Below, in pieces: positions 30,280 to 39,463 of a stretch of 64,000 nucleotides of DNA. Source of the stretch: Mycolicibacterium peregrinum (GTDB lineage: Bacteria; Actinomycetota; Actinomycetes; Mycobacteriales; Mycobacteriaceae); the NCBI RefSeq assembly GCF_002102345.1, contig NZ_LQPP01000015.1, positions 62,001-126,000 on the forward strand, in the 5' to 3' direction. Made by a program: the position numbers and the translations under genes. Position 1 is the first letter of the stretch. Every line of letters begins with the position of its first letter. The notes beneath the pieces are model-generated. The model was not told the origin of the DNA. It saw only the letters and a list, made by a program, of their open reading frames with translations, and made no database searches.

Positions 30280-30873
30280 TTGAGCGCTGGTAGAGGGGCC
30301 GGGCAACAGGCATCGACGGCTCCGGTCGTCGTGTTGTCCGGTCCCTCCGCCGTAGGGAAGTCCACCGTGGTCCGCTGCCTGCGGGAGCGGCTTCCCGACT
30401 TGTATTTCTCCGTCTCGGTCACGACCAGGGCACCCCGGCCGGGCGAGGTCGACGGAGTCGACTACACATTCGTGTCCAAAGAGCAGTTTCAGCAGCTGAT
30501 CGATGACGGTGAGCTGCTGGAATGGGCGGAAATCCACGGCGGTTTGCAGCGCTCGGGGACTCCGGCACAGCCGGTGCGGGACGCCACCCGGGCCGGACGC
30601 CCGGTGCTGATCGAGGTCGATCTGGCCGGGGCGCGCGCCGTCAAGAAAGCCATGCCCGAGGCGGTATCGGTGTTCCTGGCACCGCCGAGCTGGGACGAAC
30701 TGGTCAACCGTTTGTCCGGCCGCGGCACCGAGACGCCCGAGGTGATGGCCAGGCGATTGGAGACGGCGCGGGCCGAAATGGCCGCGAAATCCGACTTTGA
30801 CCAGGTTGTCGTGAACCGCCAGTTGGATACCGCATGCGCTGAATTGGTATCCTTGCTGGTGGACAGTCGATGA
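30280..30873 (+). CDS. gmk: guanylate kinase
   Basis: 197 aa from a TTG start at 30280, 11 bp after mihF; no better-placed ATG or GTG precedes the P-loop. It phosphorylates GMP to GDP. The P-loop GPSAVGKS is at residues 21-28, followed by [19 protein letters not shown], the GMP-binding region. The segment [18 protein letters not shown] differs in detail from the usual E. coli sequence, as expected for actinobacteria. Part of the mihF-gmk-rpoZ-coaBC-metK cluster. Confidence 0.93.
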   Translation: MSAGRGAGQQASTAPVVVLSGPSAVGKSTVVRCLRERLPDLYFSVSVTTRAPRPGEVDGVDYTFVSKEQFQQLIDDGELLEWAEIHGGLQRSGTPAQPVRDATRAGRPVLIEVDLAGARAVKKAMPEAVSVFLAPPSWDELVNRLSGRGTETPEVMARRLETARAEMAAKSDFDQVVVNRQLDTACAELVSLLVDSR

Positions 30874-30965
30874 CTCATCGTGGCGGGACCGACGCGATCG
30901 GATCCGCGAGCCACCAGCACGCTGTTCAGTAACCGCATTTCACGCAACCGCCAGGAGACTTTTTC

Positions 30966-31286
30966 GTGAGCACCCCGCACGCCGATGCGCAGTTGGCCGC
31001 TGCGGACGACATCGATTCGTCCGCCGCCAGCGCCTACGACACGCCGCTGGGCATCACCAATCCGCCCATCGACGAGTTGCTGGACCGCGCGTCGAGCAAA
31101 TACGCGTTGGTGATCTACGCCGCCAAGCGGGCGCGTCAGATCAACGATTACTACAACCAGCTCGGCGACGGCATCCTTGAGTACGTCGGCCCTCTGGTCG
31201 AGCCCGGACTGCAGGAAAAGCCGCTGTCCATCGCGATGCGCGAGATCCACGAGGACCTGCTCGAGCACACCGAGGGCGGCGAGTAG
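30966..31286 (+). CDS. rpoZ: RNA polymerase omega subunit
   Basis: 106 aa from GTG 30966 behind CAGGAGA. Conserved omega core: [20 protein letters not shown] followed by [11 protein letters not shown]. It assists folding and assembly of the beta' subunit. The N-terminal 40 residues are an acidic, Ala-rich extension usual in mycobacteria. It lies 92 bp after gmk, the largest gap within this cluster, so a separate promoter is possible. Confidence 0.95.
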   Translation: MSTPHADAQLAAADDIDSSAASAYDTPLGITNPPIDELLDRASSKYALVIYAAKRARQINDYYNQLGDGILEYVGPLVEPGLQEKPLSIAMREIHEDLLEHTEGGE

Positions 31287-31305
31287 CCAGGCCAGGGCCG
31301 GAGAC

Positions 31306-32553
31306 GTGAGCGCGGGTAAGCGAATCGTCGTCGGTGTGGCCGGCGGCATTGCCGCCTACAAGGCGTGCACCCTGGTCCGTCAACTCACCGAGGCGGGCCA
31401 CTCAGTGCGCGTGCTGCCCACCGAGTCGGCTCTGCGTTTCGTCGGAGCAGCCACGTTTGAAGCCCTGTCGGGCAATCCCGTGCACACCGGTGTGTTCACC
31501 GACGTGCACGAGGTTCCGCACGTCCGGATCGGCCAGGAGGCCGATCTCGTCGTCGTCGCACCCGCTACCGCGGACCTGCTGGCGCGTGCCGTGGCAGGCC
31601 GCGCCGACGACTTGTTGACCGCCACGCTGCTCACTGCGCGATGTCCGGTGCTGTTCGCGCCCGCGATGCATACCGAGATGTGGTTTCACCCGGCCACCGT
31701 CGACAACGTGGCCACATTGCGCCGTCGTGGCGCAGTGGTGCTCGAACCGGCGTCCGGCCGGCTCACAGGGGCCGACAGCGGTGCAGGACGGCTCCCCGAG
31801 GCCGAAGAGATCGCCACCTTTGCCCAGCTGTTGCTGGAGCGGGGCGACGCCCTGCCCTACGACCTGGCCGGCGTCAAGGCGCTGGTGACGGCCGGCGGGA
31901 CCCGTGAACCCATCGATCCAGTGCGGTTCATCGGTAACCGCAGCTCGGGTAAGCAGGGGTACGCCGTGGCCCGGGTCCTGGCCCAGCGCGGCGCCGACGT
32001 GACGCTTGTCGCGGGTAACACCGCTGGTCTGGTCGACCCGGCCGGCGTCGACGTCGTACACATCGGTTCTGCCGCCCAGTTGCGAGACGCGGTGTCCAAG
32101 TACGCCCCCGAGGCCAATGTTCTGGTGATGGCCGCAGCCGTCGCCGACTTCCGGCCCGCGCAGGTGGCGACCAGCAAGATCAAGAAGGGCAGCGCCTCCG
32201 AGCCCAATTCCATCGACCTCGTCCGCAACGACGATGTGCTCGCCGGTGCAGTGCGCGCGCGGAGCGAGGGACAGTTGCCGAACATGCGGGCCATCGTCGG
32301 CTTCGCCGCCGAGACCGGCGATGCGAATGGCGACGTGCTGTTCCACGCCAGGGCCAAACTCCAGCGCAAGGGATGCGATCTGCTGGTGGTGAACGCAGTG
32401 GGGGAGAACCGTGCGTTCGAGGTGGACAACAACGACGGTTGGTTGCTGAGCGCGGACGGCGCCGAGGCCGCACTCGAGCACGGTTCGAAGACGCTGATGG
32501 CCACCCGTATCGTGGACGCGATCGGGGCGTTCCTGGGCAAGTTCGACGGGTGA
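31306..32553 (+). CDS. coaBC: phosphopantothenoylcysteine decarboxylase / phosphopantothenate-cysteine ligase
   Basis: 415 aa from GTG 31306, 19 bp after rpoZ. The N-terminal CoaC half is an FMN protein (GVAGGIAAYKA) with active-site H72 in VPHVRIG; the motif usually written PxMNxxMW reads PAMHTEMW here. The CoaB half starts near residue 188 (VTAGGTREPIDPVRFIGN) and includes AAAVADFRP and KIKKG. It performs two consecutive steps from phosphopantothenate to phosphopantetheine in coenzyme A synthesis. Confidence 0.95.
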   Translation: MSAGKRIVVGVAGGIAAYKACTLVRQLTEAGHSVRVLPTESALRFVGAATFEALSGNPVHTGVFTDVHEVPHVRIGQEADLVVVAPATADLLARAVAGRADDLLTATLLTARCPVLFAPAMHTEMWFHPATVDNVATLRRRGAVVLEPASGRLTGADSGAGRLPEAEEIATFAQLLLERGDALPYDLAGVKALVTAGGTREPIDPVRFIGNRSSGKQGYAVARVLAQRGADVTLVAGNTAGLVDPAGVDVVHIGSAAQLRDAVSKYAPEANVLVMAAAVADFRPAQVATSKIKKGSASEPNSIDLVRNDDVLAGAVRARSEGQLPNMRAIVGFAAETGDANGDVLFHARAKLQRKGCDLLVVNAVGENRAFEVDNNDGWLLSADGAEAALEHGSKTLMATRIVDAIGAFLGKFDG

Positions 32554-32607
32554 CGCGACGTACGCATCAATGTGCGGATAAGGGTTGCGCAATGGCGTCC
32601 CACGCGC

Positions 32608-32634
32608 TTGGGTGCAACAGGGCATAGATATTAT
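32608..32634 (+). promoter_or_regulatory. candidate metK promoter
   Basis: TTGGGT (32608-32613) and TATTAT (32629-32634) are separated by 15 bp; TATTAT fits TANNNT well and stands in a notably AT-rich patch. The start would lie near 32641, giving a leader of about 55 nt before metK with AAGGAAGG as its ribosome binding site. Confidence 0.45.
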
Positions 32635-32696
32635 TCGCCTAACTAAGTAGTTTTGAGACTGGAACTTTTTCAGATCGGCAAGGAAGGAAGCGGACC

Positions 32697-33896
32697 GTGA
32701 GCGAAGGTCGCCTGTTTACCAGTGAGTCGGTAACCGAAGGGCACCCCGACAAGATCTGTGATGCGATCAGCGACTCGGTGCTCGACGCGCTGCTGGAGCA
32801 GGACCCCAAGTCGCGGGTCGCGGTGGAAACGCTGGTGACCACCGGCCAGGTGCACGTCGCCGGCGAGGTCACCACCTCCGCCTACGCCGACATCCCGAAG
32901 ATCGTGCGTGACCGCATCCTGGAGATCGGTTACGACTCGTCCACCAAGGGCTTCGACGGTGCATCGTGCGGTGTGAACATCGCCATCGGTGCGCAGTCGC
33001 CTGACATCGCCCAGGGCGTGGACACCGCCCACGAGGCGCGTGTCGAAGGAGCCGGCGATCCGCTGGACGCCCAGGGCGCCGGTGACCAGGGCCTGATGTT
33101 CGGGTACGCCATCGGCGACACCCCCGAGCTGATGCCGCTGCCTATCGCGCTGGCCCACCGGCTGTCGCGGAGGCTGACCGAGGTCCGCAAGAACGGCGTG
33201 CTCGACTATCTGCGCCCGGACGGCAAGACCCAGGTCACCATCCAGTACGACGGCAAGACCCCGGTGCGGTTGGACACCGTGGTGCTCTCGACCCAGCACG
33301 CCGACGGCATCGACCTCGACGGCACCCTGACCCCGGACATCCGGGAGAAGGTCGTCAACACCGTGCTGGCCGACCTCAACCACGAGACGCTGGACACCTC
33401 CGATTTCCGCCTGCTGGTCAACCCGACCGGCAAGTTCGTGCTGGGCGGGCCGATGGGTGATGCCGGTCTGACCGGCCGCAAGATCATCGTCGACACCTAC
33501 GGCGGCTGGGCCCGCCACGGCGGCGGCGCCTTCTCCGGCAAGGATCCGTCAAAGGTGGACCGTTCCGCCGCGTACGCGATGCGCTGGGTGGCCAAGAACG
33601 TCGTTGCCGCCGGCCTGGCGGAGCGCGTCGAGGTCCAGGTGGCCTACGCGATCGGCAAGGCCGCCCCGGTCGGCCTGTTCGTCGAGACGTTCGGCACCGA
33701 GACCGTCGACCCGGCCCGTATCGAGAAGGCCATCAGCAGCGTGTTCGATCTGCGACCCGGCGCGATCATCCGCGACCTGGACCTGCTGCGGCCGATTTAC
33801 GCCCAGACGGCGGCCTACGGCCACTTCGGGCGCACCGACATCGAGCTGCCCTGGGAGCAGCTCGACAAGGTGGAGGACCTGAAGGCCTCGGTCTAG
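32697..33896 (+). CDS. metK: S-adenosylmethionine synthetase
   Basis: 399 aa from GTG 32697. The family opening [20 protein letters not shown], the [12 protein letters not shown] loop and the P-loop-like [19 protein letters not shown] are intact. It makes SAM from methionine and ATP for methylation reactions throughout the cell. The gene is followed directly by a strong terminator, so it ends the mihF-metK cluster. No SAM riboswitch is recognisable upstream. Confidence 0.97.
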   Translation: MSEGRLFTSESVTEGHPDKICDAISDSVLDALLEQDPKSRVAVETLVTTGQVHVAGEVTTSAYADIPKIVRDRILEIGYDSSTKGFDGASCGVNIAIGAQSPDIAQGVDTAHEARVEGAGDPLDAQGAGDQGLMFGYAIGDTPELMPLPIALAHRLSRRLTEVRKNGVLDYLRPDGKTQVTIQYDGKTPVRLDTVVLSTQHADGIDLDGTLTPDIREKVVNTVLADLNHETLDTSDFRLLVNPTGKFVLGGPMGDAGLTGRKIIVDTYGGWARHGGGAFSGKDPSKVDRSAAYAMRWVAKNVVAAGLAERVEVQVAYAIGKAAPVGLFVETFGTETVDPARIEKAISSVFDLRPGAIIRDLDLLRPIYAQTAAYGHFGRTDIELPWEQLDKVEDLKASV

Positions 33897-33906
33897 CAAT
33901 TCCTGC

Positions 33907-33945
33907 CAACAGCCCCCGATCGCTGATCGGGGGCTGTTGTGTTTC
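33907..33945 (+). terminator. Rho-independent terminator of metK
   Basis: A perfect 15-bp stem, CAACAGCCCCCGATC (33907-33921) with GATCGGGGGCTGTTG (33925-33939), closes the 3-nt loop GCT and is followed by TGTTTC. One of the strongest terminators in the window. Confidence 0.9.
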
Positions 33946-33975
33946 TCGGGCATTCCAGGCGTACGAACCCGCCGC

Positions 33976-34030
33976 GAGATCAACGCCGTGGTCGTGATTC
34001 ATCGGGCGCAGCGACCATGGCGTTGATCTC
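33976..34030. repeat. 19-bp near-perfect inverted repeat after metK
   Basis: GAGATCAACGCC (33976-33987) pairs with GGCGTTGATCTC (34019-34030), and after one G-U pair TGGTCG (33989-33994) pairs with CGACCA (34012-34017); the loop is 17 nt. No T run follows. It lies 11 bp beyond the end of the TetR gene, so it could be a U-less terminator for that minus-strand gene or a protein-binding site. Confidence 0.6.
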
Positions 34031-34041
34031 GGCAGAGTTGA

Positions 34042-34641
34042 TCAGGTGCGGTAGTTCTCTACGACGCGGCCGGCGAGTGTCCGTGCGCGCTCCAGGCCGG
34101 CATCGGTGCCGAACAGCTCGCGATGGGTGTTGCCCGCACACAAGTAGGCATCGACCCGGAAGGCGTCTTCGGCAGGATCGGGTGAACCCGCTACGGAGAA
34201 CTCGTTTTCCAGCAGTTCCAGCCACTCCCGCTTGAGGTTTCGCACCGCGTCGGCCACGGGGCCGGTGCGATGCCCGAACTCGACCGATGTCGCCGATACG
34301 AAGCAGCCGCCCGGGAACACCTCGGCGCGCAGGTACGCCAACCAGGAATCGAGAAGGGCGTCGAGCCGCGCGGCTCCGAGCGGACAGCTCAGCGCCGGCC
34401 GGATGACGACGTCGATGTAGACCTGGCGCGCTTCAGCCACTGCGGCCAGCTGGATCGCCTCCCGGTTGTCGAAGACCGTGAGGATTCCGCTTTTGCTCAC
34501 CCCGGTCGAGGTGGACAGGCCACCCACGGTGATCCCGTCCAGGCCGTGTGTGGTGGCGATGTCTGCAGCGGTACGCGCGACCAGCCGACGGGTGGCATCG
34601 CCACGCGCTCTCCGCCCGTCCGCCGCGGGCAAAACGGTCAT
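34042..34641 (-). CDS. TetR-family transcriptional regulator
   Basis: 199 aa from ATG 34641. A TACTGT -10 element (34648-34653) stands 6 nt before this ATG, so the transcript is probably leaderless and the upstream ATG at 34698 is unlikely. The N-terminal helix-turn-helix reads ITVGGLSTSTGVSKSGILTV; the C-terminal ligand domain (SWLAYLRAEVFPGGCFVSAT) resembles the TetR_C groups with a GGC motif. It is divergent from an SRPBCC gene, and a palindrome between them is its likely operator. Ligand unknown. Confidence 0.85.
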   Translation of the reverse strand: MTVLPAADGRRARGDATRRLVARTAADIATTHGLDGITVGGLSTSTGVSKSGILTVFDNREAIQLAAVAEARQVYIDVVIRPALSCPLGAARLDALLDSWLAYLRAEVFPGGCFVSATSVEFGHRTGPVADAVRNLKREWLELLENEFSVAGSPDPAEDAFRVDAYLCAGNTHRELFGTDAGLERARTLAGRVVENYRT

Positions 34642-34705
34642 CAGTTCACAGTAGCCACCCTCTGGACGTAGGGCGGCCGAGTCGCGTACGGTCGGCATTG
34701 GCCAA

Positions 34706-34727
34706 TATGCGACCGATCGGTCGTATA
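34706..34727. promoter_or_regulatory. palindromic TetR-type operator
   Basis: CGACCGATCGGTCG (34710-34723) is a perfect 14-bp palindrome, extended to 22 bp by TAT/ATA arms with one mismatched pair. It lies 13 bp upstream of the SRPBCC ATG, across the likely promoter and just before the GGAGGGG ribosome binding site. The neighbouring TetR protein is the natural candidate to bind it. Confidence 0.65.
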
Positions 34728-34740
34728 GATCGGAGGGGTA

Positions 34741-35229
34741 ATGACGACCAGCTTCAAGGCGCTACTGGAACGCCAGATCGCCATCGAGACAACACCTTCC
34801 GTGGTCTGGGAGATCATCCGCGACATCCGACGCATGTCACAGTGGAGCCCGCAGGTGATATCGGTGAAGCTGCGCGAACCCGACGATGACATCCGGCTCG
34901 GTTCCACGTTCACCAACCTCAACCACCAGGGTGAGCTTGAATGGGTCACGCACGGCGAGCTGGTGCGGTACGAGCCAGAGAAAGAAATCGCCTTCCGCAT
35001 CGCCGAGAACTACGCGATCTGGTCGTTCTCGATCAGCGCTGACGGTGCCGGTGCCACGGTGCTCACGCAACGCCGCGAGACCCCCGACGGAATATCGCAA
35101 CTTTCGCTCGACCTCACCGAATCGCACCTCGGTGGACAGCAGGCCTTCACCGAACTGCTGGAAGCCGGAATGGAGCAGACCCTCGCCGCCATCAAGGCAT
35201 GCGCCGAGTCTGGAACGGCTACGAGGTGA
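34741..35229 (+). CDS. SRPBCC (START-like) family protein
   Basis: 162 aa from ATG 34741 behind GGAGGGG. The pattern IETTPSVVWEIIRDIRRMSQWSP at residues 15-37, followed by a long beta-sheet stretch and a C-terminal helix (AGMEQTLAAIKACAES), is that of the polyketide cyclase/dehydrase branch of the SRPBCC fold, which binds hydrophobic ligands in a deep pocket. The ligand cannot be predicted. It is divergent from and probably regulated by the TetR gene, and its 3' end overlaps the convergent monooxygenase gene by 11 bp. Confidence 0.8.
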   Translation: MTTSFKALLERQIAIETTPSVVWEIIRDIRRMSQWSPQVISVKLREPDDDIRLGSTFTNLNHQGELEWVTHGELVRYEPEKEIAFRIAENYAIWSFSISADGAGATVLTQRRETPDGISQLSLDLTESHLGGQQAFTELLEAGMEQTLAAIKACAESGTATR

Positions 35230-36691
35230 ACGCGTAGTCGTCGAGGTCGAAAGTCCGGCTGCGCCAGTAGGCTTCGACTGTCGTGGCGGGCCTCAGTGGC
35301 ACGTCACCGTTGCGGTCGAAGTAGTAGCTGTTGGCCAGGTTGCAACTGTCCTGCCAGAAGATCTGGCGGTGACGCTTGCGCATCATCTCGGCGAAATACC
35401 GATCGTTGGCCTCCTTGCGGACCTCGACGCGGCTGGCCTGGTTCTTGTCCGCCTGCGCGACACACCGCACCAGATGCCGGGTTTGGGCCTCGATCAGCGC
35501 GAAGTACGACGACCCGACGTAGCCGTACGGGCCCATCACCGAGAAGAAGTTGGCGAAGCCGGGGACGCTGACCCCTTCGTAGGCCTGCATCCGGTGCTGC
35601 GTCCAGAACTCGCTGAGTGACTGTCCGCCCGACCCCACGATCTCGAAGGGCAGCGCATCCACGTCCATCACCTTGAAGCCGGTGGCGAGGATGAGCACGT
35701 CGACGTCGTGGCTCTCCCCGTCAGTCGTCGCGACACCGGATCCGGTGATCTTGTCGATCGGCTCGGTGACCAGTCGCACATTGTCCCGGTTGAAGGTGGC
35801 CAGGTAGCTGTTGTGGAAGCCGGGTCGTTTACATCCCACCGCGTACCGCGGTGTGAGTTTGTCGCGTACCTCGGGATCACGTACCTGTTGGCGCAGATAG
35901 GCCCGTCCGGCGGCGCCGGCGCGCTTGGCGAAGGGGTTGATGGTGAAGTACTGCGCGGCCAGTGGGAAGGTGAATTCCACATACGCCTGACTGATCAGCC
36001 GGTGCAGCGTCCGGCCGCCGGGCAGCCGCATCAGCCCGCGCGCGACCGGTGGGATCGGAACGTCGAACTTGGGGAAGCACCAGATCGGCGTCCGTTGAAA
36101 GACTGTGAGCTGCTTGACCTTCGGGGCGATCTCGGGGATCACCTGGACCGCAGAGGCGCCGGTGCCGATGATCGCCACCCGTTTGCCGGTGAGGTCCTGG
36201 GTGTGGTCCCAGCGGGCGGTGTGCACGGTGGTCCCGGCGAAGGAGTCCACGCCGTCGATCTCCGGCAGCTTCGGGATGGTCAGCACGCCGCTGGCGTTGA
36301 CCAGGAATCGTGCCGTGACCATCTCGCCCGACTCGAGTTCGGCCCGCCACAGGTTCTCGTCGTCGTCGAAGACTGCTCGTGCGACGGTGGCGTTGAACCG
36401 GATCCGGGGCCGCAGGCCGTATTTGTCGACGCAGGTGTCGGCGTAGGCGCGCAGCTCGTTCCCGGGGGCGTAGGTGCGGGACCAATCCCGCGACTGTTCG
36501 AACGAGAACTGGTAGGAGAACGACGGGATATCCACGGCCACACCGGGATAGGTGTTCCAGAACCAGGTCCCGCCGGCGCCGTCGCCGGCCTCCAGGATCT
36601 GGTAGTCGTGCAGACCGGCCTTGTCCAGCGCGATGGCCGTGCCGATGCCGGAGAATCCGGCGCCGACGATGAGCGTGTGAAAGTCGGGCAT
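35219..36691 (-). CDS. Baeyer-Villiger/FAD-dependent monooxygenase (Rv1393c-like)
   Basis: 490 aa from ATG 36691, which overlaps the stop of the P450 gene (ATGA). FAD site GAGFSGIG, then GGTWFWNTYPGVAVD; the Baeyer-Villiger fingerprint is canonical (FAGTTVHTARWD, His present); the NADPH site is IGTGASAVQ. By position and order it corresponds to Rv1393c of M. tuberculosis. It probably oxidises a ketone or a sulfide together with the P450 encoded upstream in the same operon. The physiological substrate is unknown. Confidence 0.9.
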   Translation of the reverse strand: MPDFHTLIVGAGFSGIGTAIALDKAGLHDYQILEAGDGAGGTWFWNTYPGVAVDIPSFSYQFSFEQSRDWSRTYAPGNELRAYADTCVDKYGLRPRIRFNATVARAVFDDDENLWRAELESGEMVTARFLVNASGVLTIPKLPEIDGVDSFAGTTVHTARWDHTQDLTGKRVAIIGTGASAVQVIPEIAPKVKQLTVFQRTPIWCFPKFDVPIPPVARGLMRLPGGRTLHRLISQAYVEFTFPLAAQYFTINPFAKRAGAAGRAYLRQQVRDPEVRDKLTPRYAVGCKRPGFHNSYLATFNRDNVRLVTEPIDKITGSGVATTDGESHDVDVLILATGFKVMDVDALPFEIVGSGGQSLSEFWTQHRMQAYEGVSVPGFANFFSVMGPYGYVGSSYFALIEAQTRHLVRCVAQADKNQASRVEVRKEANDRYFAEMMRKRHRQIFWQDSCNLANSYYFDRNGDVPLRPATTVEAYWRSRTFDLDDYAFTS

Positions 36692-38070
36692 CAGGCCACC
36701 TCTCGGCTGCGTCCGATCATGTGGACGCCGTGTTTGGGTCGCAATGTCAACGTAGCCTCCATCTCCACCGAGTGGCCAGGATCGAGATCGAATACGAACC
36801 GTTGGCTCATGATCGCGGCGATCGACACCATCTCCATCAGGGCGAAACTCTGGCCGATGCAGATCCGGCGCCCGCCGCCGAACGGCAGGTAGGCCGAGCG
36901 CGGCCGGCTCTTGGCGGCGTCACCGAGAAATCGGTTCGGGTCAAAGGTGTCCGGATCGGGCCACCACCGTTTGTCGTGGTGGATCTGATGAATCGGGATG
37001 ATGACCGTCGTGCCCGGACGAATATGGTGGCCGTCGATTTCGTCGGGCTCAACCGCCTCGCGCGCGATGATCCATACCGCGGAGTGACAACGCTGCGACT
37101 CCTGTAGACACGCAGTGGTCCACGGCATCCGGGTCAGGTCGCCTGCCGTCGGACGGCCTGCTCCCAGCACGGAGTCCACCTCGGCCAGCATCCGGTCCCG
37201 GGCGTCGGGGTGGCGTGACATCAGGTACCAGAACCACGACATCGCGTTGGCCGTTGTCTCGTGCCCCGCGAGCATGAATGTCAGTGCTTCGTCCCGGACC
37301 CGCTGCCGGGGCCAGGTTCCATTGTCCGCGCTGAACAACACGTTGAGCAGGTCGGCCGATTCGGTGGGGTGGGCCAGACGCTCGTCGAGCACGGCGTTCA
37401 CCGCGGTATCCAGGGCCAGGGCGATGCGCTGGCCTTCGCGCAGCGGAGGCGGCAGCGGGATCCCGGAATACGTGCTCGCCGCCATGGCGTCGTATACCGG
37501 GCGGGGGAGTAGGCCCAGCAGGCCCAGTCGGGCCAGCTTCTCGGTGCGCCTGAGCCCGCGTGTGGTGAGGTCCCGCATGCTGTGCACGATCGGTCCGAAG
37601 TCCTGGCTGAACAGGGCGTTGGACACGACCCGCAGGGTGGTTTCCACCATGGCGGCATGCATGTCGAACCGGACACCGTCGCCAGCTTCGGCGAGCTCGT
37701 CGGTGGCTCGCGCGATCGGGGCGATCATCAGGTCGACGATGTCGTTGAGATGACGACGGGCGAACGTCGGGTTCAGGGCCGCCCGGTGGTAGGCCCAGGA
37801 GTCGCCCTCATCGGTCAGCAAATTGATCCCCGCTGCCGCTCGGATCGGTTCGTACTCGTTCGATTTGATGTAGCGAAGACGCGCTTGGTGCAGCACGTGG
37901 TCGACGTAGTCAGGATGCGCGATCGATACGAAACGTCTTCCAGCGCAGCGGTATCGGGTGATATCCCGGCCCTGTGTCCGGGCCAGGAACCCGCTGTCGG
38001 TGCTGAATCCGACCGTGATCGTCTCGCGGGTCATGGTCCACGTGCTCAGTCGTGCCGCCGGTGCCGCCAT
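36691..38070 (-). CDS. cytochrome P450 (CYP132-like)
   Basis: 459 aa from ATG 38070; a TACGCT -10 element 6 nt upstream fixes this start and suggests a leaderless message. I-helix motif AGHETTA, K-helix ESQR, and the heme-binding loop FGGGRRICIG with its cysteine are present; the heme loop is the eukaryote-like FGGGxRxCIG type seen in CYP132. It oxidises an unknown lipophilic substrate with help from separate ferredoxin and reductase not encoded here. Synteny with Rv1394c (cyp132) and the adjacent AraC gene supports the assignment. Confidence 0.9.
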   Translation of the reverse strand: MAAPAARLSTWTMTRETITVGFSTDSGFLARTQGRDITRYRCAGRRFVSIAHPDYVDHVLHQARLRYIKSNEYEPIRAAAGINLLTDEGDSWAYHRAALNPTFARRHLNDIVDLMIAPIARATDELAEAGDGVRFDMHAAMVETTLRVVSNALFSQDFGPIVHSMRDLTTRGLRRTEKLARLGLLGLLPRPVYDAMAASTYSGIPLPPPLREGQRIALALDTAVNAVLDERLAHPTESADLLNVLFSADNGTWPRQRVRDEALTFMLAGHETTANAMSWFWYLMSRHPDARDRMLAEVDSVLGAGRPTAGDLTRMPWTTACLQESQRCHSAVWIIAREAVEPDEIDGHHIRPGTTVIIPIHQIHHDKRWWPDPDTFDPNRFLGDAAKSRPRSAYLPFGGGRRICIGQSFALMEMVSIAAIMSQRFVFDLDPGHSVEMEATLTLRPKHGVHMIGRSREVA

Positions 38071-38076
38071 GAATCC

Positions 38077-38141
38077 AGCGTATGGATGACAGGGGGAGCG
38101 AGGAATGGGACTATCGGACACAGAGTTGGGATTTTGGGACA
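38077..38141 (-). promoter_or_regulatory. P450 operon promoter with AraC-type direct repeats
   Basis: The -10 element TACGCT (38077-38082, minus strand) is 6 nt before the P450 ATG, placing the start at 38070. On the plus strand TGGGACTATCGGACA (38106-38120) and TGGGATTTTGGGACA (38127-38141) agree at 12 of 15 bases and are 21 bp apart. They cover about -36 to -50 and -57 to -71, so the protein bound there would touch the polymerase. The AraC gene next door begins at 38157. Confidence 0.6.
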
Positions 38142-38156
38142 GCGGGCGGGGAGCCA

Positions 38157-39215
38157 ATGGCCAGGTCAGGATCGATCTCGCGGTCGACGTGGTCGGCCGA
38201 TGTGTGCCATCCGATCCACGCCACCCGCGTGCTGTGCGAGGTGGCGGTCGAGCGCGGGGTCCCGGCGGCGCACGTACTGGCCGGCACCGGCATCACGCCG
38301 GCAGACCTCGATGATCCCGACTGCGTGATCAGCGCACATGACGAGATCCTGGCGGTCCGTCACCTGCAGGCTCGGCTGCCCGACGCGCCCGGACTGGGGG
38401 TCGATGTCGGTGGCAGATCGGCGCTGACACACATGGGCCTGTTCGGGTTCGCGGTGATGTCGTGTGCCACGTTGCGCGAATTGTTCAGCATCGGGATGCG
38501 TTACTTCGCGCTGACCACGCTGCAGATCGATCTTCAATTGTTCGAGGGCGTCGACGAGTGCGTAATGGAACTCAACGTGGGCCACCTACCTGGTGACGTC
38601 CAACGCTTCTTCATCGAACGTGATGTAGCCGGAATTGTGGCCACAACAGCAAGTTTCGCCGCTCCGGTTGTGGCCCAGTACGCCGACCGCATATTCGCCG
38701 AGGTGTCTATCGACGAGCACGTGCTGCAGCCGTTACTTGCCCTGATGCCGCTACCGGACGTGGCGTTCGGCCGGGCCCACTCCCGATTGCACTTCCCTCG
38801 CGCCATGCTGGACGAGCCCCTGCCGCAAGCCGATCCGTACACCCTCGATCTGTGCATCGCCCAGTGCGATGTGCTGATGCAGCGCAACGAGCAGCGTCGT
38901 GGGATCACTGCAGTGGTGCGCAGCAAGCTGTTTCGCGACCCCGGCCGGATTCCGGCACTGCCAGAGATCGCCGCGGAACTCGGTGTCCATCCGCGGACCC
39001 TGCGACGTCGCCTGGCCGACGAGGGAACCACGTTCCGGGCACTGGTCAACGAGGCCCGGTCAGCGCTCGCAGTCGATCTGCTGTGCAGTGTCGGGCTGAC
39101 GGTCGAGGAGGTTTCGCGCCGACTCGGCTACAGCGAGACCTCGACGTTCTGCCATGCGTTCAAACGCTGGCACGGCATGCCGCCCAGTGCTTTTCACGCG
39201 GTGGCGCACATGTGA
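38157..39215 (+). CDS. AraC-family regulator of the P450 operon (Rv1395-like)
   Basis: 352 aa from ATG 38157 with GGGGAG in front; a start at 38082 would run through the operator region. Arabinose-binding-like N-terminal domain (residues 20-220) and a C-terminal double helix-turn-helix ([39 protein letters not shown]) with the usual [12 protein letters not shown] tail. Its M. tuberculosis counterpart Rv1395 has been reported to control cyp132 and itself. Divergent from the P450 gene, with direct repeats between. Confidence 0.9.
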   Translation: MARSGSISRSTWSADVCHPIHATRVLCEVAVERGVPAAHVLAGTGITPADLDDPDCVISAHDEILAVRHLQARLPDAPGLGVDVGGRSALTHMGLFGFAVMSCATLRELFSIGMRYFALTTLQIDLQLFEGVDECVMELNVGHLPGDVQRFFIERDVAGIVATTASFAAPVVAQYADRIFAEVSIDEHVLQPLLALMPLPDVAFGRAHSRLHFPRAMLDEPLPQADPYTLDLCIAQCDVLMQRNEQRRGITAVVRSKLFRDPGRIPALPEIAAELGVHPRTLRRRLADEGTTFRALVNEARSALAVDLLCSVGLTVEEVSRRLGYSETSTFCHAFKRWHGMPPSAFHAVAHM

Positions 39216-39276
39216 ATCTGACTTGGAGTGGACAGGCTCCACTGATCGGAGCTCATATCCGCGTACCGTCTACGGC

Positions 39277-39426
39277 GTGCAACTTGTCGACCTCGCCGAC
39301 CACGTGGGAGCCGATCGCTTCCAGCGTGCGTGTGACCACGCGTTGGCGACGGCGGCGGGCACGGGGTCACGTCTCGAGACGCCCGGACGCTGGTGGTGGG
39401 ACCGCAAGACGAATATTCCGTGGTGA
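39277..39426 (+). CDS. possible small protein or gene remnant
   Basis: A 49-codon frame from GTG 39277 with high third-position GC, ending in GRWWWDRKTNIPW. No ribosome binding site or family is recognised. It could be the remains of a longer gene at the edge of the accessory island. The rest of 39216-39463 shows no other feature. Confidence 0.25.
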   Translation: MQLVDLADHVGADRFQRACDHALATAAGTGSRLETPGRWWWDRKTNIPW

Positions 39427-39463
39427 GGCTTTATGGGCGTGAGCGGGAGGGGCCGCGTCGACC

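Noticed and set aside
32554..32696. SAM riboswitch before metK
   Set aside because: The leader of about 55 nt is too short and no conserved SAM-riboswitch core or terminator pair is seen.
38082..38156. Upstream start for the AraC regulator at 38082, or for the P450 at 38157
   Set aside because: Either would read through the direct repeats and -10 element; the P450 ATG at 38070 has a -10 at the right distance and the AraC ATG at 38157 has a ribosome binding site.
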